The notes under the pieces: generated by a model
What the model saw: only the letters and a program-made list of their open reading frames with translations
Told to the model about the DNA's origin: nothing
The model's database searches: none
Position numbers and translations under genes: made by a program
NCBI GenBank assembly: GCA_028455995.1
Contig: JABELC010000010.1
Coordinates: 1,204,001-1,268,000 of the forward strand
DNA: 64,000 nucleotides
Direction: 5' to 3'
From: Scleromitrula shiraiana
Lineage: Eukaryota; Ascomycota; Leotiomycetes; Helotiales; Sclerotiniaceae
In this document: positions 48,271-60,693 of the stretch, in pieces
Position numbering within the stretch: position 1 is the first letter of the stretch
How the letters are laid out: every line of letters begins with the position of its first letter

Positions 48271-49307
48271 ATGGCATCAACAACGCAACCACACTCCTCA
48301 TCCTTCCCCGCGCGACCATATTCCAATCTTCGCAATCCTCCAGCTACCACATCTGCTTTTGGGGCATCTGCACAACCCGCTGTCGCATTAAGAGAAAAAG
48401 CGCGTCTGGAACGCGAACGTGCCGAACGAGATCGATTGTCGCGAGAACCTCAAGGGCAGGTACAATCTGCGGCTCCTGCAACTAGTCCAATGAATACTTT
48501 AAGTGATGAACAGAGGGAGGAGATCAATGAAGCTGTATGTATTTATTATATATTACTTTTGGGGGCTTTGGGCCCATCGGTCTGCTCTTTTATATCTTGA
48601 AGTGCCAAGGTTCTGGTTTCGATTGTGAATGCAATTGGGAGAGTTTAGTAGCGAGTTGAAGGTTTTTCTCCTCAGACTCCAAGTGGCACCATGAGAAAGT
48701 CGCACAGTGCCTATGACTCTTCCAATAAACAGCAGCGCACTGCAACAGAGTCTTTTTCCCATAACCTCTTCTAACCCGATCCACAACGCGATCAAATTCC
48801 AATCTAGACCCCAAATCAACCCTAATACATACATACTAACCACCATCACCTCACCAGTTCGGACTCTTCGACAACGACAAAGACCAAAGAATCGACTACC
48901 ACGAATTCAAAGTTGCCCTCAAAGCCCTCGGCTTCGACCTCCCCAAACCCGAAATACTCTCCTTTCTAACCACCCACGGCACATCACCCGACAACCACTC
49001 CCCACCCTCAAACCGTCCACCCGCCAATACCCCCCCTGGACGTCTCCTCCTCACCCTCCCCTCCTTCCAACAAATAGCCGCAAGTCTTATCGCCAACCGC
49101 GATCCACGAGATGAAATACTGCGCGCTTTTGCGCTGTTCGATACAGAGGATAAGGGGATGATCAGTCTAGAGGATTTGAGGAGGGTGGCGAGAGAGTTGG
49201 GAGAGGGGTTGGAGGAAGATGAGTTGGTGGCTATGATTGAGGAGTTTGATTTGGAGGGGAAGGGGGGGGTGGGGAGAGATGAGTTTATTCAGATTTGTAT
49301 GGGATGA
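48271..49307 (+). CDS. cdc31: Centrin (CDC31-type EF-hand protein)
   Basis: Calcium-binding protein of the spindle-pole body; in yeast it also belongs to the TREX-2 mRNA-export complex at nuclear pores. Exons 48271-48534 and 48858-49307 give 714 nt and 237 aa. The intron is long for this window (323 nt; GTATGT to CACCAG). A variable N-terminus of about 80 residues (longer than yeast Cdc31) leads to EQREEINEAFGLFD. EF-hand 1 has a standard loop, DNDKDQRIDYHE. The third hand reads DTEDKGMISLED, with Asp at the last loop position. The fourth reads DLEGKGGVGRDE. The second hand is degenerate and followed by a Pro/Ser-rich insertion (TSPDNHSPPSNRPPANTPPG). The end EFIQICMG matches centrins. Exon 2 changes from C-rich to G-rich near 49110. 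Confidence 0.9.
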
Positions 49308-50711
49308 GGGGGTTGGGGGGATATTGAAGTTGGAAATTAATATGGATATGGATATGAATATCAAAAATCTTACTAAAGGAGCCCAAGGCGGGCGAGCAAA
49401 GAAGAGGGAGAAGAAAGCCACTTGTGAGGAAAGAAGGAAATCCCATCAATACAAGTAAACACGTCCGTCTGAGAGATGTTTGTATGAAGAAGGATAGGAT
49501 AGGGAATGTTAGGATAAGAAAGACAAGACAGGATCGACCTACCATTGTTTTGAGTATTCAGATCCGTTCTGTATCTGATGTTTTTCATTTGCATTTTCAT
49601 ATTTTACTTGCTTTACTATATTCATTTGTACCTTTCATACCATTGCATAAATTATAGGGATGGGTATCAAGCGAGGAGTTAGGCGTTACATTCATCATAT
49701 TACCAAAAAGAAGCATTTTCATCCAATCCAATCAAGTCCAACCAAGTCACATTCAATTCTTTCCATTATTCATCCATCAAGTTCACAAATCTTCACTAAA
49801 CACATCATGTATGTATGTATGTATGTATACACCCGAATCCAAAATCCCGAAAAGGAGAAAAACTTTATGAACCGCTGGTTGGTATTTGAAAAAAGAAACG
49901 CTGGTATTTAGTCTGGTTTGAATTCTCTTCACCCACCATCCATCCATCCATCCATCCATCCATCCATCTATCCATCCTCTTCCAATCAATATAACTGGAA
50001 AGTAAAAGTCTGATCACCCGGTACTAACTACTGACTACTGACTACTGACTACTAACCCATCCATTCCAAGTAACTACACTACCATGTATGTACCGAAGAA
50101 TAGGACGTAACAATACCATGCATGCATGCATGCATCGAGAAGAAGGAAAGAAAAAATGATCTCCTATCTATTCTCCATCCGATTCTCTCCAAGTGAGTGA
50201 GTGAGTGAGTGAGTGAGTGACAGTTTTTAGTTTAGTAATACCTCTCATCCGATCTGATCTAATTACTCAATTCAAAAACCAATGTATTTTATGTATTCCA
50301 TAGGGTAAGACATATAGACAAAAAAAGGGATGTGGCAGAAGAAGAAGAAGAAGAAGAAGGATAAGAAGAAGTAGTAGTGGTAGTTAAAAAGAAGAATAGA
50401 ATAATGTTTATAATAAAAGGACCAGACAGACAATCGACCAACCATACCATACCATACCAAACCAACCCAAACCAACCCGTACCAAGCCAATTGGGGCATG
50501 CATAATCTGATTAATCCAATAGAATAGGCTCCCGAGAAGGCGGGGGGCAATACAATGCGATGCAAGAATTTGTGCTTATTTCTTTTCTCTCCTTTCTTTC
50601 TTTCATCTTTCTTTCCTTCCATCCTTCAATCCATATCTCTCTCTATCCACCCATTTCCATTCATCTTCCTTCCTTCCATCCTTCAATAAACAAACCCACT
50701 CACCCATTCAT
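49308..50711. other. Microsatellite-rich spacer
   Basis: No gene supported. Repeats include (ATGT)n near 49808-49830, (CATC)n at 49937-49977, ACTACTG repeats near 50025-50055, (GCAT)n at 50116-50136, (GTGA)n at 50194-50221 and GAA repeats near 50338-50360. Most of it is probably the long convergent 3' flanks of CDC31 and epsin. Confidence 0.6.
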
Positions 50712-52581
50712 CTAAAATTGTATCAAATCCCCACCCCCCTGACCATTCTGACCCTGCTGTGGTCTCGGTCCAAAAGGATTGCTCGACTGCCCATATCCAT
50801 TCATACCATTCATACCCGCCGGGCCCGTCGCAGCAGGAACCTGTCTCCCAAACGGACTATTGCCAAAAGCGCCCGCCGCATTATTGTTATAAGTCGTCTG
50901 CGGCATACCGGTAAATTGGGATTGGAGAAATGGGTTGTTTCCAGTTTGTTGCTCGTGGATTCTTCCGAGTCCTGCACCTGCGCTGTTGACGAAGGTTCCT
51001 GGAGCGGTATGTTGGGCTGGGATTCGGAGGTTTCCGGTGTTTCCGAATGTGTCCATTCCATCTCCACTTGATAGAAGTGCGTTGAGTTTAGCTTCATGTT
51101 CTGATACTTCCTTTTGTGGTGGTGGTGGTGTGAACGAGGTTTGAGGGTTGAAAGATGGGGTATTGTTGAATGATGGAGTATTGTTGAATTGAGACAGGGT
51201 CTTTTGTTCTTGAAGAGTGGCAAGTGATGGTTTAGATGCAGCAGAGCTTGTTTGAGGTCGGTTGAAAGAAGTCGCAAAAGGGTTATTGGATCCAGTCGGC
51301 ATTGGTTGCAGGGATTGAAGTGATTGAGTCTGGTTATTTGTTGCCCAAGGATTGTTTGTGCCCGCAGGGACCAAAGGCTCAAGATTTTGTTGTTGTTGCG
51401 GCTGTTGTTGCTGCTGAAATTGATTGTATGGATTGTAACCGGTAGTGTGCTGTTGGAAAGGTTGTTGCTGTTGCTGCTGCGCTCCATAAGGATCAAAGCC
51501 TGTTTGCTGAGCGGAAAAGCCGTTCTGGTATCCATTCTGATAGCCTCCTGTAGGTTGTGTGTTCTGGTATTGTGTGTAAGGATTCAAATAACCTGTAGGG
51601 TTTGTTGGTATGCTCTGATCGATAGGATTTCCTGACCAATCTACAGCTCCTTGTTGCTGGTAACCTTGATTGAATCCGGTAGGATGTGCTACTTGAATAG
51701 GGTCATCATCAAAAAGCGAATGCGCATTCTGTTCTTCTAGCTCGCGCCTTCGTAGCTCTTCTTCTTCTCTGCTAAGCTTTAGAGCTTTGGCAAGATCATC
51801 ATCTTCAGGATCGCCATGTCTGCTTTCTCGCTTCCTGCGATCCTCTTCCTCTTGGTATTTACTAGCCTCAATTGCTAACCTATATTCCGCATCCTCTTCA
51901 TCGGCGCGTTGTGCACGGTGTCGTCGTGGTGGTGGTTGAGCGTCTGAAGGCTCTGCGAAATCATCAAGGCCGGTGACTCTAGATTTCCAGTTCTTGCGGT
52001 CGGATCGCTCAGATCGAAGTCTATCCTCGTCCAATATCAAGGAAGTTAGTTCCTTGGCGGATACTCGAACTACAAATAAAGTCAGCAAGCGTCCACGCAA
52101 TCTCATTACAAAATCTCTAACCGTTCTGGCCGACGTCTCTTCCATCTTCGTCAATGTATTGGAATTCCCTCAATGTCTTGATGATATATAGGTTTTTACG
52201 TGCCCATGTTACCACCAACTCCGAGCCCTCGTGAAGACAATAATCCAAAACCTTTAGAGCTTTTAAAACATGTCTCCAGTTCTTTCCTTTATCATTCAAA
52301 CGTTTGTCGAGCATATCCATTATCTGGTAGAAAGTCTCCGCCCTAATTCCTGTTAGAGTAATGTTCGTTATCATTATAACTGAGGAACGCACGAATTGAA
52401 GGTCATTTGGGCTATCTCAGCCATATCTGATCCCACTGGACCCCATGGATCATTGCTCGTAGCTAAATTCATCAGTAAATAATCATAATGTTGGCGGAAT
52501 AATCATACCATTTCGAACTTTGATTTGAACATTATTGTATCCTTTCGTGATATTCTTGACGCTTCGTACAACTTTCGACAT
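50712..52581 (-). CDS. Epsin (ENTH-domain endocytic adaptor)
   Basis: Links ubiquitinated cargo, PI(4,5)P2 membranes and clathrin during endocytosis; equivalent of yeast Ent1/Ent2. Exons 52581-52509, 52462-52393, 52342-52122 and 52069-50712 give 1,722 nt and 573 aa. The start MSKVVRSVKNITKGYNNVQIKVRN and the next two exons make a full ENTH domain (about 1-140), including GKNWRHVLKALKVLDYCLHEGS. Two ubiquitin-interacting motifs follow (EYRLAIEASKYQ and DLAKALKLSREEE). A Gln/Asn-rich stretch contains several NPF or NPW motifs (NNPFATS, NNPFLQS, SNPFG). The protein ends DLIQF, a clathrin-box-like tail. Introns are short; the second uses GTGCGT and acceptor AATTAG just after a competing CAG. Confidence 0.94.
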
Positions 52582-53782
52582 TGTTGCGACTCTATCTCTC
52601 CTGAATCCAATATCGAACGGTTTGCGAAACCAGAAATGCGATCAATGAGTTGGTAGCTATTCAGCTACAATGCGACAATGAAGAGTCCAATTGTAACGCA
52701 CAATAATTCTATAGTCGGGTAGGAAGATGAAGACGTATGAGGTAAATAAGTTGATACAAATCGCTTGGTAGATTCCGGAAGTCCTAGGAAGATGGTACTG
52801 ACGACGTCGGTTGGCCCCGCACTCCAAAGCTTTGTCAATGTGATAAAGTTGGACTTAAGTAATGGTATAGTCGGTGTTGTTGTCGTCGTCGTTGTTGTTC
52901 TTTAATTCGAGGTTCTAGGGAACTTCATAAGAATTGATGTTTAGAAACAATACAATTATGATATTTTAAATGATGGGATGCGTAGAAATAGTATGCGAGA
53001 TGCGACAATTTAATGAGTGGCTCATCAGGCAAGTGGCTAAAGTTGGGAAATTATTTGGAACTAATAATAATTCGACTGGGCAGTTGGTCCCAGTCCCAGT
53101 CCAGTAGTTTCGTCATCATATCAAAGAACTTGAATTCAATAATCTAGAGCACCAAGAGTTTGAATAGAGTACATATTGTACATATTGTACTTATTAAGCA
53201 GGACAGGTACATACAGTACTAGCTATACGAGATACAGAAATATGCTACAAACCATACTTATTATTATTACTACTCGTATATATATCTGCTCTCTACTGAA
53301 GTACAGATTCACTTACTAGTTGTTGGGATTATCAATAGTAAAATGCATAACTTGTTTTCCCTTGTAATTACGATTATGATATCCACCGTAATAAGCACAT
53401 AATGCAGGTAAATTCTTATTCATAGCAGCTACCACTATAACCAGTTCTCATAACAAAAATGTTCAGTATAGTACTGATGGCAGTGCTCATCTCGTCATCT
53501 TTCCACTAAATATGTAGTAGGTTAGAGAGATAAGTCGAAAACCATACCACAATCATCTTCAAAGTCTTTGGCCATCTCATATTATCTAATCGTATTTCCT
53601 GCCCTGCTATCCTCTGATATTTATCTTTTGCTCTTCTTGAAAGGGTAAGCTATGTATATCATGAGTTGTGTCTCCGCCCACTAGAAGTATCTGCTCTCGG
53701 GGGTCTTTTCTGTGTAGGCTTCGGAATGACTACAACGATTAGGAATCCCATTTCATCAATCTTCCTTTGACTAGGTATGTGC
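52582..53782. other. Spacer upstream of epsin / downstream of EngB
   Basis: Contains the epsin promoter. A GTCGTCGTCGTTGTTGTT tract lies near 52880-52900. No gene is supported. Confidence 0.5.
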
Positions 53783-54760
53783 TTAACCCCCCTGTTTCTG
53801 CATACCAAATACTTCCTCGTGAGAGACAATCTCTACTGGTTGTGCAAGCTTCACTGGTGGCTGAAAATGTAATCCAGCAGCCCGAAGTATGGCAAACCTC
53901 AGGGTATCCATACCCAGAGTCCTCCCAGCAGCGGTTCTCTCCGAGGAGCATGACAATATTTCGCCAATTGCGGGATCATCATCAAAACTCATATTGCCGG
54001 ATGGAATAACATATCTGTATGTTTTTTTCATGGTGTTATCCAAGCAATCAAATCGATGATGCAATACATGTTCTGATGTGGATCTTTTCTTGCTAGGAAA
54101 GAGAATTTTATCAACCTTTGACAATACCACCTGAAACGGTACTTTCTCCTGCCGGAGCAACTCAATCATATGACGATCAAGTCCCAGAACGCCATGAGTG
54201 CTATCAACTAATAGAATGGCTCTTTTCAGGTGCCTTCTCTGTTTTATATACTTCAAGACCTGTGTTCCATAATCCGCCTTGCTCTTTATTCCGTAACCTG
54301 GAGTATCTAATATTACTAATCTGCGAATGCCATCCTGATATCCTCCAACAGCATACGCGTTCATACATGCGGTACGTCCAGATTTTGAACTAGCGTGTGC
54401 GATTGTCTTTCCCATTAGAGCATTCAACAGAGAAGATTTTCCCACATTAGATCGTCCCAAGAAACAGACCTCAGGACATTCTCCAAAGGGCATCGACTGG
54501 AATTTCGGGGCAGACCATAAGAACTCTGGACGCTCTTTCGTGAAAAACTGAGTAGCATGTGAGAGTTGACGATCGGAGGGAGGTAGGGTGCCCCAATGAT
54601 AGCAGAGTTTTGTAGATGGGAATTTGAGATGCGCAGCCAATTGTGGAGTGTCGGATTTGTCATGGATTGTTGACGAGGACGAAATGAGTCCTCTGAGAAG
54701 GATCTTCTGAGAGGATACACCAATTTGAAAACATGATCGTAGCTTCGGGAATGCTAACAT
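53783..54760 (-). CDS. Mitochondrial EngB/YihA-type GTPase
   Basis: Single-exon gene of 325 aa. The GTPase of the EngB (YihA/YsxC) family is expected to help mitochondrial large-subunit ribosome assembly. G1 is GRSNVGKSS (residues 102-110), with TACMN as switch region, G3 DTPGYG and G4 SKVDK. About 80 residues rich in Ser, Arg and Lys with little acidic charge precede the domain, consistent with a mitochondrial targeting sequence. The gene shares a 186-bp spacer with FMC1, also mitochondrial. The C-terminus is slightly extended beyond the bacterial core (GMQKQGG). No missing key residues are seen. Confidence 0.9.
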   Translation of the reverse strand: MLAFPKLRSCFQIGVSSQKILLRGLISSSSTIHDKSDTPQLAAHLKFPSTKLCYHWGTLPPSDRQLSHATQFFTKERPEFLWSAPKFQSMPFGECPEVCFLGRSNVGKSSLLNALMGKTIAHASSKSGRTACMNAYAVGGYQDGIRRLVILDTPGYGIKSKADYGTQVLKYIKQRRHLKRAILLVDSTHGVLGLDRHMIELLRQEKVPFQVVLSKVDKILFPSKKRSTSEHVLHHRFDCLDNTMKKTYRYVIPSGNMSFDDDPAIGEILSCSSERTAAGRTLGMDTLRFAILRAAGLHFQPPVKLAQPVEIVSHEEVFGMQKQGG

Positions 54761-54946
54761 TGAATCGCAAGAGAATGGATGTTACGATGAGAGAGGTTTT
54801 CTTAGTATGTACACAAGGCTGAGAAGGCTGAAAATTATATCGGAGGTTATTTATCCCGAAATTCGTGCTAGAAGTCATTGCCTCTCAAGATTCTCATTTC
54901 ACCAATTCGAAAGTCAAGTTCCAATATCGAACAAAAAAGTTATAAA
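54761..54946. promoter_or_regulatory. Compact bidirectional promoter EngB / FMC1
   Basis: Only 186 bp separate the two divergent start codons, so both promoters and 5' UTRs must overlap here. No clear TATA box or named motif is assignable. Confidence 0.7.
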
Positions 54947-55288
54947 ATGTCTTCGTCAACGCCCACTAAACTGCGGTCACTCTATCGCTCATTTCTTCGT
55001 GAACTTCCCTCTCGCCCATTCTCTCAGGGCTATCGCTCACCTCTTCAATCTCGTATTCGCAATACTATAGCTTCGGAAACCAAAACACCCATCGAGCAAG
55101 CAGATCAATTCCTACAGTATGTCAAAGCTCAAAGAATGTATGCGACGTTATTAGAAAGATACAATCCTGGGATGAATCTGGATGAAGAAGAGAGAGTCCG
55201 TCTTACTGCTCGAAGAGTGGGAATGGATCTTCCGGAAGAGTATTTTGATGCTGGCGAGGGAGCAGGCAATGGTGGAAAGGGACAATAA
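54947..55288 (+). CDS. fmc1: ATP synthase assembly factor FMC1
   Basis: Single-exon gene of 113 aa. The N-terminus SSSTPTKLRSLYRSFLRELP matches the opening of fungal Fmc1, a mitochondrial matrix protein that helps Atp12 fold and assemble F1-ATPase (known for the yeast protein). The following sequence (QADQFLQYVKAQRMYATLLERYNPG) has the usual helical, LYR-like character. The C-terminus is Gly-rich. The start at 54947 is chosen because the frame upstream encodes unrelated sequence and because it leaves the conserved LRSLYR near the N-terminus. Confidence 0.85.
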   Translation: MSSSTPTKLRSLYRSFLRELPSRPFSQGYRSPLQSRIRNTIASETKTPIEQADQFLQYVKAQRMYATLLERYNPGMNLDEEERVRLTARRVGMDLPEEYFDAGEGAGNGGKGQ

Positions 55289-56826
55289 GGGTTCATGGCG
55301 GCTTCAATGGCAGGAGGACTTATCTGAAGGTGCAGATTTATCACTTCGTTTGCATATCTGGGGTTTGAACTAGTGATGAATTGGTTGGCAGACCTCGCAT
55401 TGTTTGGTGGTTATTTTTGCTTGCTTTTGCCTGAAAGCAATTGGTTACAAGTCATGGCATCCGTGTATTACCAAAGCATGGGATCAGTCACTCCGCAAAG
55501 GAAACCTTTTTCAACTTCGTGATACGGCCTCATTTGGTGGAGATAACGTTTATATTGCGGCCAACATACGCGAATGTTGATACAGTAAAGCGGCAAAGAC
55601 ACTATTGCTCAAGTCTTAACATACTGTGACGCCGGCGCCATCGTTCAAATAGATGAAGAGCTACTCATGAACAAGATCAAGTCGAGATGTGAGCATACTC
55701 GATACCGATTCTTATTAGAATTAATGAGATCCGTTCTGAAATTTGGTTCTAAGAATTTCTGTTGAAGTCATCTCTACAATTTCGGATTTATTTAGTAAGC
55801 TCATTCTTTCTGTGCAACTCACATCTTGACAACTGCAAGTCTTGCCATATTCAAATTCGAATACTCCGCAATACATGTGTAGGATTACTCAATTTGTACA
55901 TTTACCTTGGTTGTAAGAGGTTTAATCCGTGAAGAATCCAAGGTAGGCGAGGTGTACGATGTGGGTAGTTCTATATTTAGAGCTTTGGTTTCGGCTCCAT
56001 ATACATAGTAGCTACGCGATTAATCTATACGATTTATTCAAGATTCCCCCATTCCTAGAGGAATATTGACCACCTCTTCCGACCTACTGTGGACGGTATA
56101 ATTAAAATGGGTATATAATTTTTCTACTTTTTGAAGAAGATAATGGGATTTGCATGATGTTGTTATATCCATGTGTAACAATCCTTATATTAAAAATTCA
56201 TCTCATTTACATGCCCAGAACCTTCATACCGTTGAGGCTGTCCACAACTTACAGAATATAGACCCATGGAAAGAGCACGGATACGGAATCGCGCATGAGT
56301 TGTAAGGTTGTAAGGTTGTAAGCGCTGAACTGTTCAGAATTGGACTAGCAAATTATACCCCATGTTAGGTCGACACAAATAAAACATTTGATTTGTTATT
56401 TCAACGAGAAAGCGGAGGATTTTATATGCAAATCAATCTCAATGAATCCAATCGTTGGGTCATGCCAGATTAGGACCCTGTAGACGTGTAAGTCTGTAAA
56501 GGTCTGTCTGTAAGATGTATATCGCGTGGGAGACTTCTTATACTCTCTCTTATACTCTCACCCTGTACCATGCTCAAAAACAGCCATCCACGCCTTCTAT
56601 CGAATTCAACCAAGACCTAAGGGGCTGTTGTCTGATCTTTTTATAATACTTACCTTAACTCATCTACATCTCATTCTCAGATGTGTCCAAGGGCAAACTC
56701 GTCGCCATAAGACGAAGCTGGGAACTCTCTTGCACTCGAGTGCTTGAGTGTGGCGGAGGACCTCTTCTGTCACTAGAGTTCTGAGCTTTTGTTTCTATTT
56801 ATAGACAACTAATACTCAACGTGAAA
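55289..56826. other. Intergenic
   Basis: About 1.5 kb with no supported gene. It contains scattered short frames only. A run of AAGGTTGTAAGGTTGTAAG lies near 56303-56321. Confidence 0.5.
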
Positions 56827-59800
56827 ATGAATCCACACAGAGATCAAGGCATGAGACGACGGATAGAATTGAATCCTCTCACGACGTCTCTTCAGATTCT
56901 TCCAACATCTCATCAAACTCCGGTTTCTGGTAATCTGAGCGCTGTGTTTGGCTACAATCCATCGCAATACAATACACCATTAAGTTCTGTCCGGCAATAC
57001 AACCCTTCTCAATGGAGCTCATCCCCGAATGTGAGCGGGAGCTCAGATGGATCTCATTACGCTCCCAGGAACATTCGCGATCCAGATGGTACTTAATTCC
57101 AAGAATTGCCTCAAAATTAACTTCCATAGTATGTCGATAGCCAAACAGGGCGATAGCTAATAGGAGATATAGTAGTAGTTCCCGCGCCACCTCCATACTC
57201 ACCGCCGCGAAGTAATAGACCTGCAGGGAGCTCCGATGAACCTATGTCCTCCGTTTCTTCTGCACCACAGGCATATCGTTCGTCTCCAGCAACCCCACCT
57301 CCACACACTCCAGCTCCTAGTACCCCGCACCCAAATTATCCACCTCCACCCGCTGGTCGATCTAGAGCAGGTTCGAACGATAGACCTCATGGCATATTCA
57401 ACTTCTCGAGGAGATCAACAAACAATTCGGATAGTCCCCGAATGTCACCACCTATAAATAGAGATCCAATTCCGCCTGTTCCACCTATACCAAGAAGAAC
57501 TATGGAGCCAGCTCGCCCAGAAGATGATCAGCCTCCCCCAATCAGTATACAACCTCCTGCCTCACGCCGGGCTGCATCTACAGGGGCCATAGGTTCACCG
57601 GCACACTCACGAGATCCATCAACCACAAGATGGCAACCAGGGATGCCTTTACCTCCTCCTCCCCCAGGTCCTCCCCCTCCGCCAAGATCACAAAGCATGA
57701 CTCGCACATCTGATGCTATGGTATCTCCGCCAACGCGAAGGCGGCCCCCGACTACACCTTTGGGTCCTGTTCCACCAACGCCACTCCCACCGCAAGATCC
57801 CGAGCCATCACCAGCACCAGGGACTGATCGGCCTGCTGAAACCACTCCCACCGCTTCACCATCTTCAAGAAGACAAGAGAATGTAGCGCCTCAGGTAGAA
57901 ACTTCCAGTGCAAGATCTAGTCCCACACCTGATTCGGTCTCTGGCTCAAGCTCGTCTAGTATTGCAAGGTCTCGAGCATTGAGAGGCGAGAAAACTATCC
58001 GTGAAAGAAGGAGTGAAAGCAGACATGGAAGAAGTGTCTACCCTGAATCAGCAGTTGAAGCTTCCAACAACCCATGGGTAGAAGCTATTACGCCTAGTGA
58101 TATTGTTGTACCTCTCGCAAGGCGGCAAACAATTACGAGGGCAACTCCAAGAAGTGGAAGATCCTCGAATCTTTCCGAAACTCCGAGGTCATCCGGTCTA
58201 GCATATCAGAGTCTAACTACACCAGATCGTAGTATTGGGGCTTCTACTGATTCCAGAGGTTCGACCCCTCGACCTGTAGCACCTACTCCTCCATTCTCCC
58301 CCGAGTCAACAAAATTAAGCGCGGTTGAAAGGTCACCGGCAGTTCCTCCAAAATCACTTCCAACGCCGCCACCGCAAACGAAGGCAATTCAAAAAGCCCC
58401 CAACAGTCGTCCACCTTCCTTGATAATCCCACAAAATGACACAAAAATCCTACCATCAACTCCCTCACGACCTGCCACAGGCAAATCGATTTCCAGCCAA
58501 GTCCCTCACATGATCCATCAAGATGAGTTCGCTCGCGCTGCCGCGGAAAGACATGATATATTCATACAAAGAGAGGCAAGTGCTACAACGGACACGGACC
58601 GAGTGCGCATATTTGCAGAGTTTATTGTTGCTGAATCTAGAATACGCCGGGATAGATATGCCTCGGCGATTGATGCAATGGGATCCGAGATTCTAGAATT
58701 AACTCGGGACATCTTTCGACCCAGCACTAAGCCCCGCAGAGACTCAACTTTATCGCGCACGAGTGACACCCCCGAATCTTCGGCTGGACCAAGGTCACAT
58801 AGCAATTCATTGATAGGAAACACTAAGGCGACTAATCAACCCCAAAATTCCGAACAAAGATCTGCTTCAAAGCCCCCTTCCAGAGCCTCTTCAAGAACAC
58901 CTTCTTCGAGACCAGGATCACGATCTAATTCTAGACCTAGGTCAAGATCAAACGAATCAGGCTCGTTATCTCCAGCTTTGACTCGGCCAGATAGACCAGA
59001 AACACAATGGTGGTCTGGCTATATGCCATCCTTATCACCAATCCCTAGTATGAGTGTTAGTGAGGCATTAGATGGAGATTCAAGAGGGAGACCTGCCAGT
59101 AGGTGGTGGGAATTAAGTCAAATCGGATCAGACGGTGTATCCTCGTCAAGATTCGAAAGGTCGAAGCGTGAATCCAAGTATATGGGGATGCCCAAAGAAC
59201 TGCGCGAAGCTTTACAATACAGCGAAGCAGATCAGCCTTCGGTATCGCCCATGGATCACGCTTTTGCCGACTCTGGCAACCGTGCAATTCTAGGCCCTGG
59301 TGACTATCCACAGGAAAAGGTTGGTCTGCATGAGGCACAGCAGGCATCTCCTGTTTTCCAGCCACCAGCAAGATCTCCCGTGCCTCCTCCAACCCCCTTT
59401 ACTCCCAATCCGCAACATCTCGACGTTTCACGGCTGGTTACATTACCTCCACCATATCCTCGTCATCACCCAGCCGTGAACAATAATCATCCTGATCTCA
59501 CAGTTATTCGAACAAGTGTCCGCACTCTTAGTGACATTGCTGAAGTGACCAACATCAAGGAGTGCTTTCTCAAAGAGAGTGCCCAAATGAGTGAAGAACA
59601 TGCCAACGCAACCTCCAAACGACGCGCCTCTCTCCGTCTCCGTATTCAACGCGATATTGAAGCTGGCTCCATAACTTACGCCGACGCTGCAGCTCAGGAA
59701 GCGGAAGCCAAAGCTGCCGAGATTCTCAAATCCAAAGAATCAGCCAAGGCCATCTTCGAACTCTTCCAATCTAAAGTGGTACTACCGGTTAACGATCTCC

Positions 59801-60693
59801 TCATGACTCGTATTCAATCAGCAACAGAACTTTTTAATCAACTTCGGGGCCAGCTCTTCTCGGATTCACAGGATCAAAATCCTACTTCTACCCAGGAGGA
59901 AGGTGATGAACAACCTGAACTAATCGAGAAATTAACACTATTGAAATGGATCTTTGAAGCTCGAGAACAACTTCACCGTGAACTCTACGATTTATTATCA
60001 GATCGCAACGACCGCTACGCAGAAATGATAATAACGCCCTATCGACTCTCCAACAACATCGAAAAAGTCCACGGAGCCGAAGCTTTCTTTAAAGAAGACG
60101 CACTAAAACGCAAACAAGCCTTCGAATCCGATATTCTCAAACGCACCGAAGAGTTCATGGATATAATCGAAGAAAATGTAGTCCGAGGCGTCGAAGTCCA
60201 ACTCGGTGCATTCTGGGACATAGCGCCTTCCCTCTCTCGTCTCATCGAGCAAATCCCCGAACATCTTGATGGCTTCATGATCCAGATTCCCAAGGACGAA
60301 TACATTGAGAACCCATCATATTTTGAATTTCCAATGCAATATCTCTATACGTTGCTACAGCATACGGGGAAGAGTACATATCAGTTTATAGAAAGTCAGA
60401 CGAATTTACTATGTTTGTTGCATGAAGCGAAGATGGGGGTCACGATCGCCAACTGTAGGTTGTTGGGGACGCAGAGAGTGGCGAATGGGGAGGGGAAGGT
60501 GGAGGTGGAGAGGGAGTTGGAGGCGGTTAGGGGGGAGGAGGAACAGAGGTTGACGGATGATTTGAAGGGGAAGGTGGGGGTTGTGGAGGAGTTGTGGAGG
60601 AGTGGGTTGGGGAATGGGTTGGGTGGTGTTAAGGGGAGGATCTTAACGTGGTTGAAGAGAGTGGGCGGGGATTTGGTGGAAGAGGAAGAGTAA
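56827..60693 (+). CDS. Uncharacterised Pro/Ser-rich coiled-coil protein
   Basis: Two exons, 56827-57088 and 57173-60693, give 3,783 nt and 1,260 aa. The intron begins GTACTT and ends GATATAG. Residues about 90-700 are low-complexity and Pro/Ser/Arg-rich, with long proline runs (PLPPPPPGPPPPP) and RS-like stretches (SRPGSRSNSRPRSRS). They are probably disordered and SH3/WW-accessible. The last ~450 residues are folded, mostly helical, with Ala/Glu-rich coiled-coil parts. They include a conserved-looking segment from VIRTSVRTLSDIAEVTNIKE to QYLYTLLQHTGKSTYQFIES. I do not recognise a named family; an adaptor or cytoskeletal scaffold role is possible but unproven. The final 320 bases are strongly G-rich. 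Confidence 0.8.

Noticed and set aside
48707..49114. 135-residue plus-strand frame overlapping centrin exon 2
   Set aside because: Out of frame with the EF-hands; low-complexity Pro/Arg translation of the C-rich centrin exon.
55289..56826. Possible extra gene between FMC1 and the coiled-coil gene
   Set aside because: Only frames under 75 codons with no recognisable motif or splice pattern.
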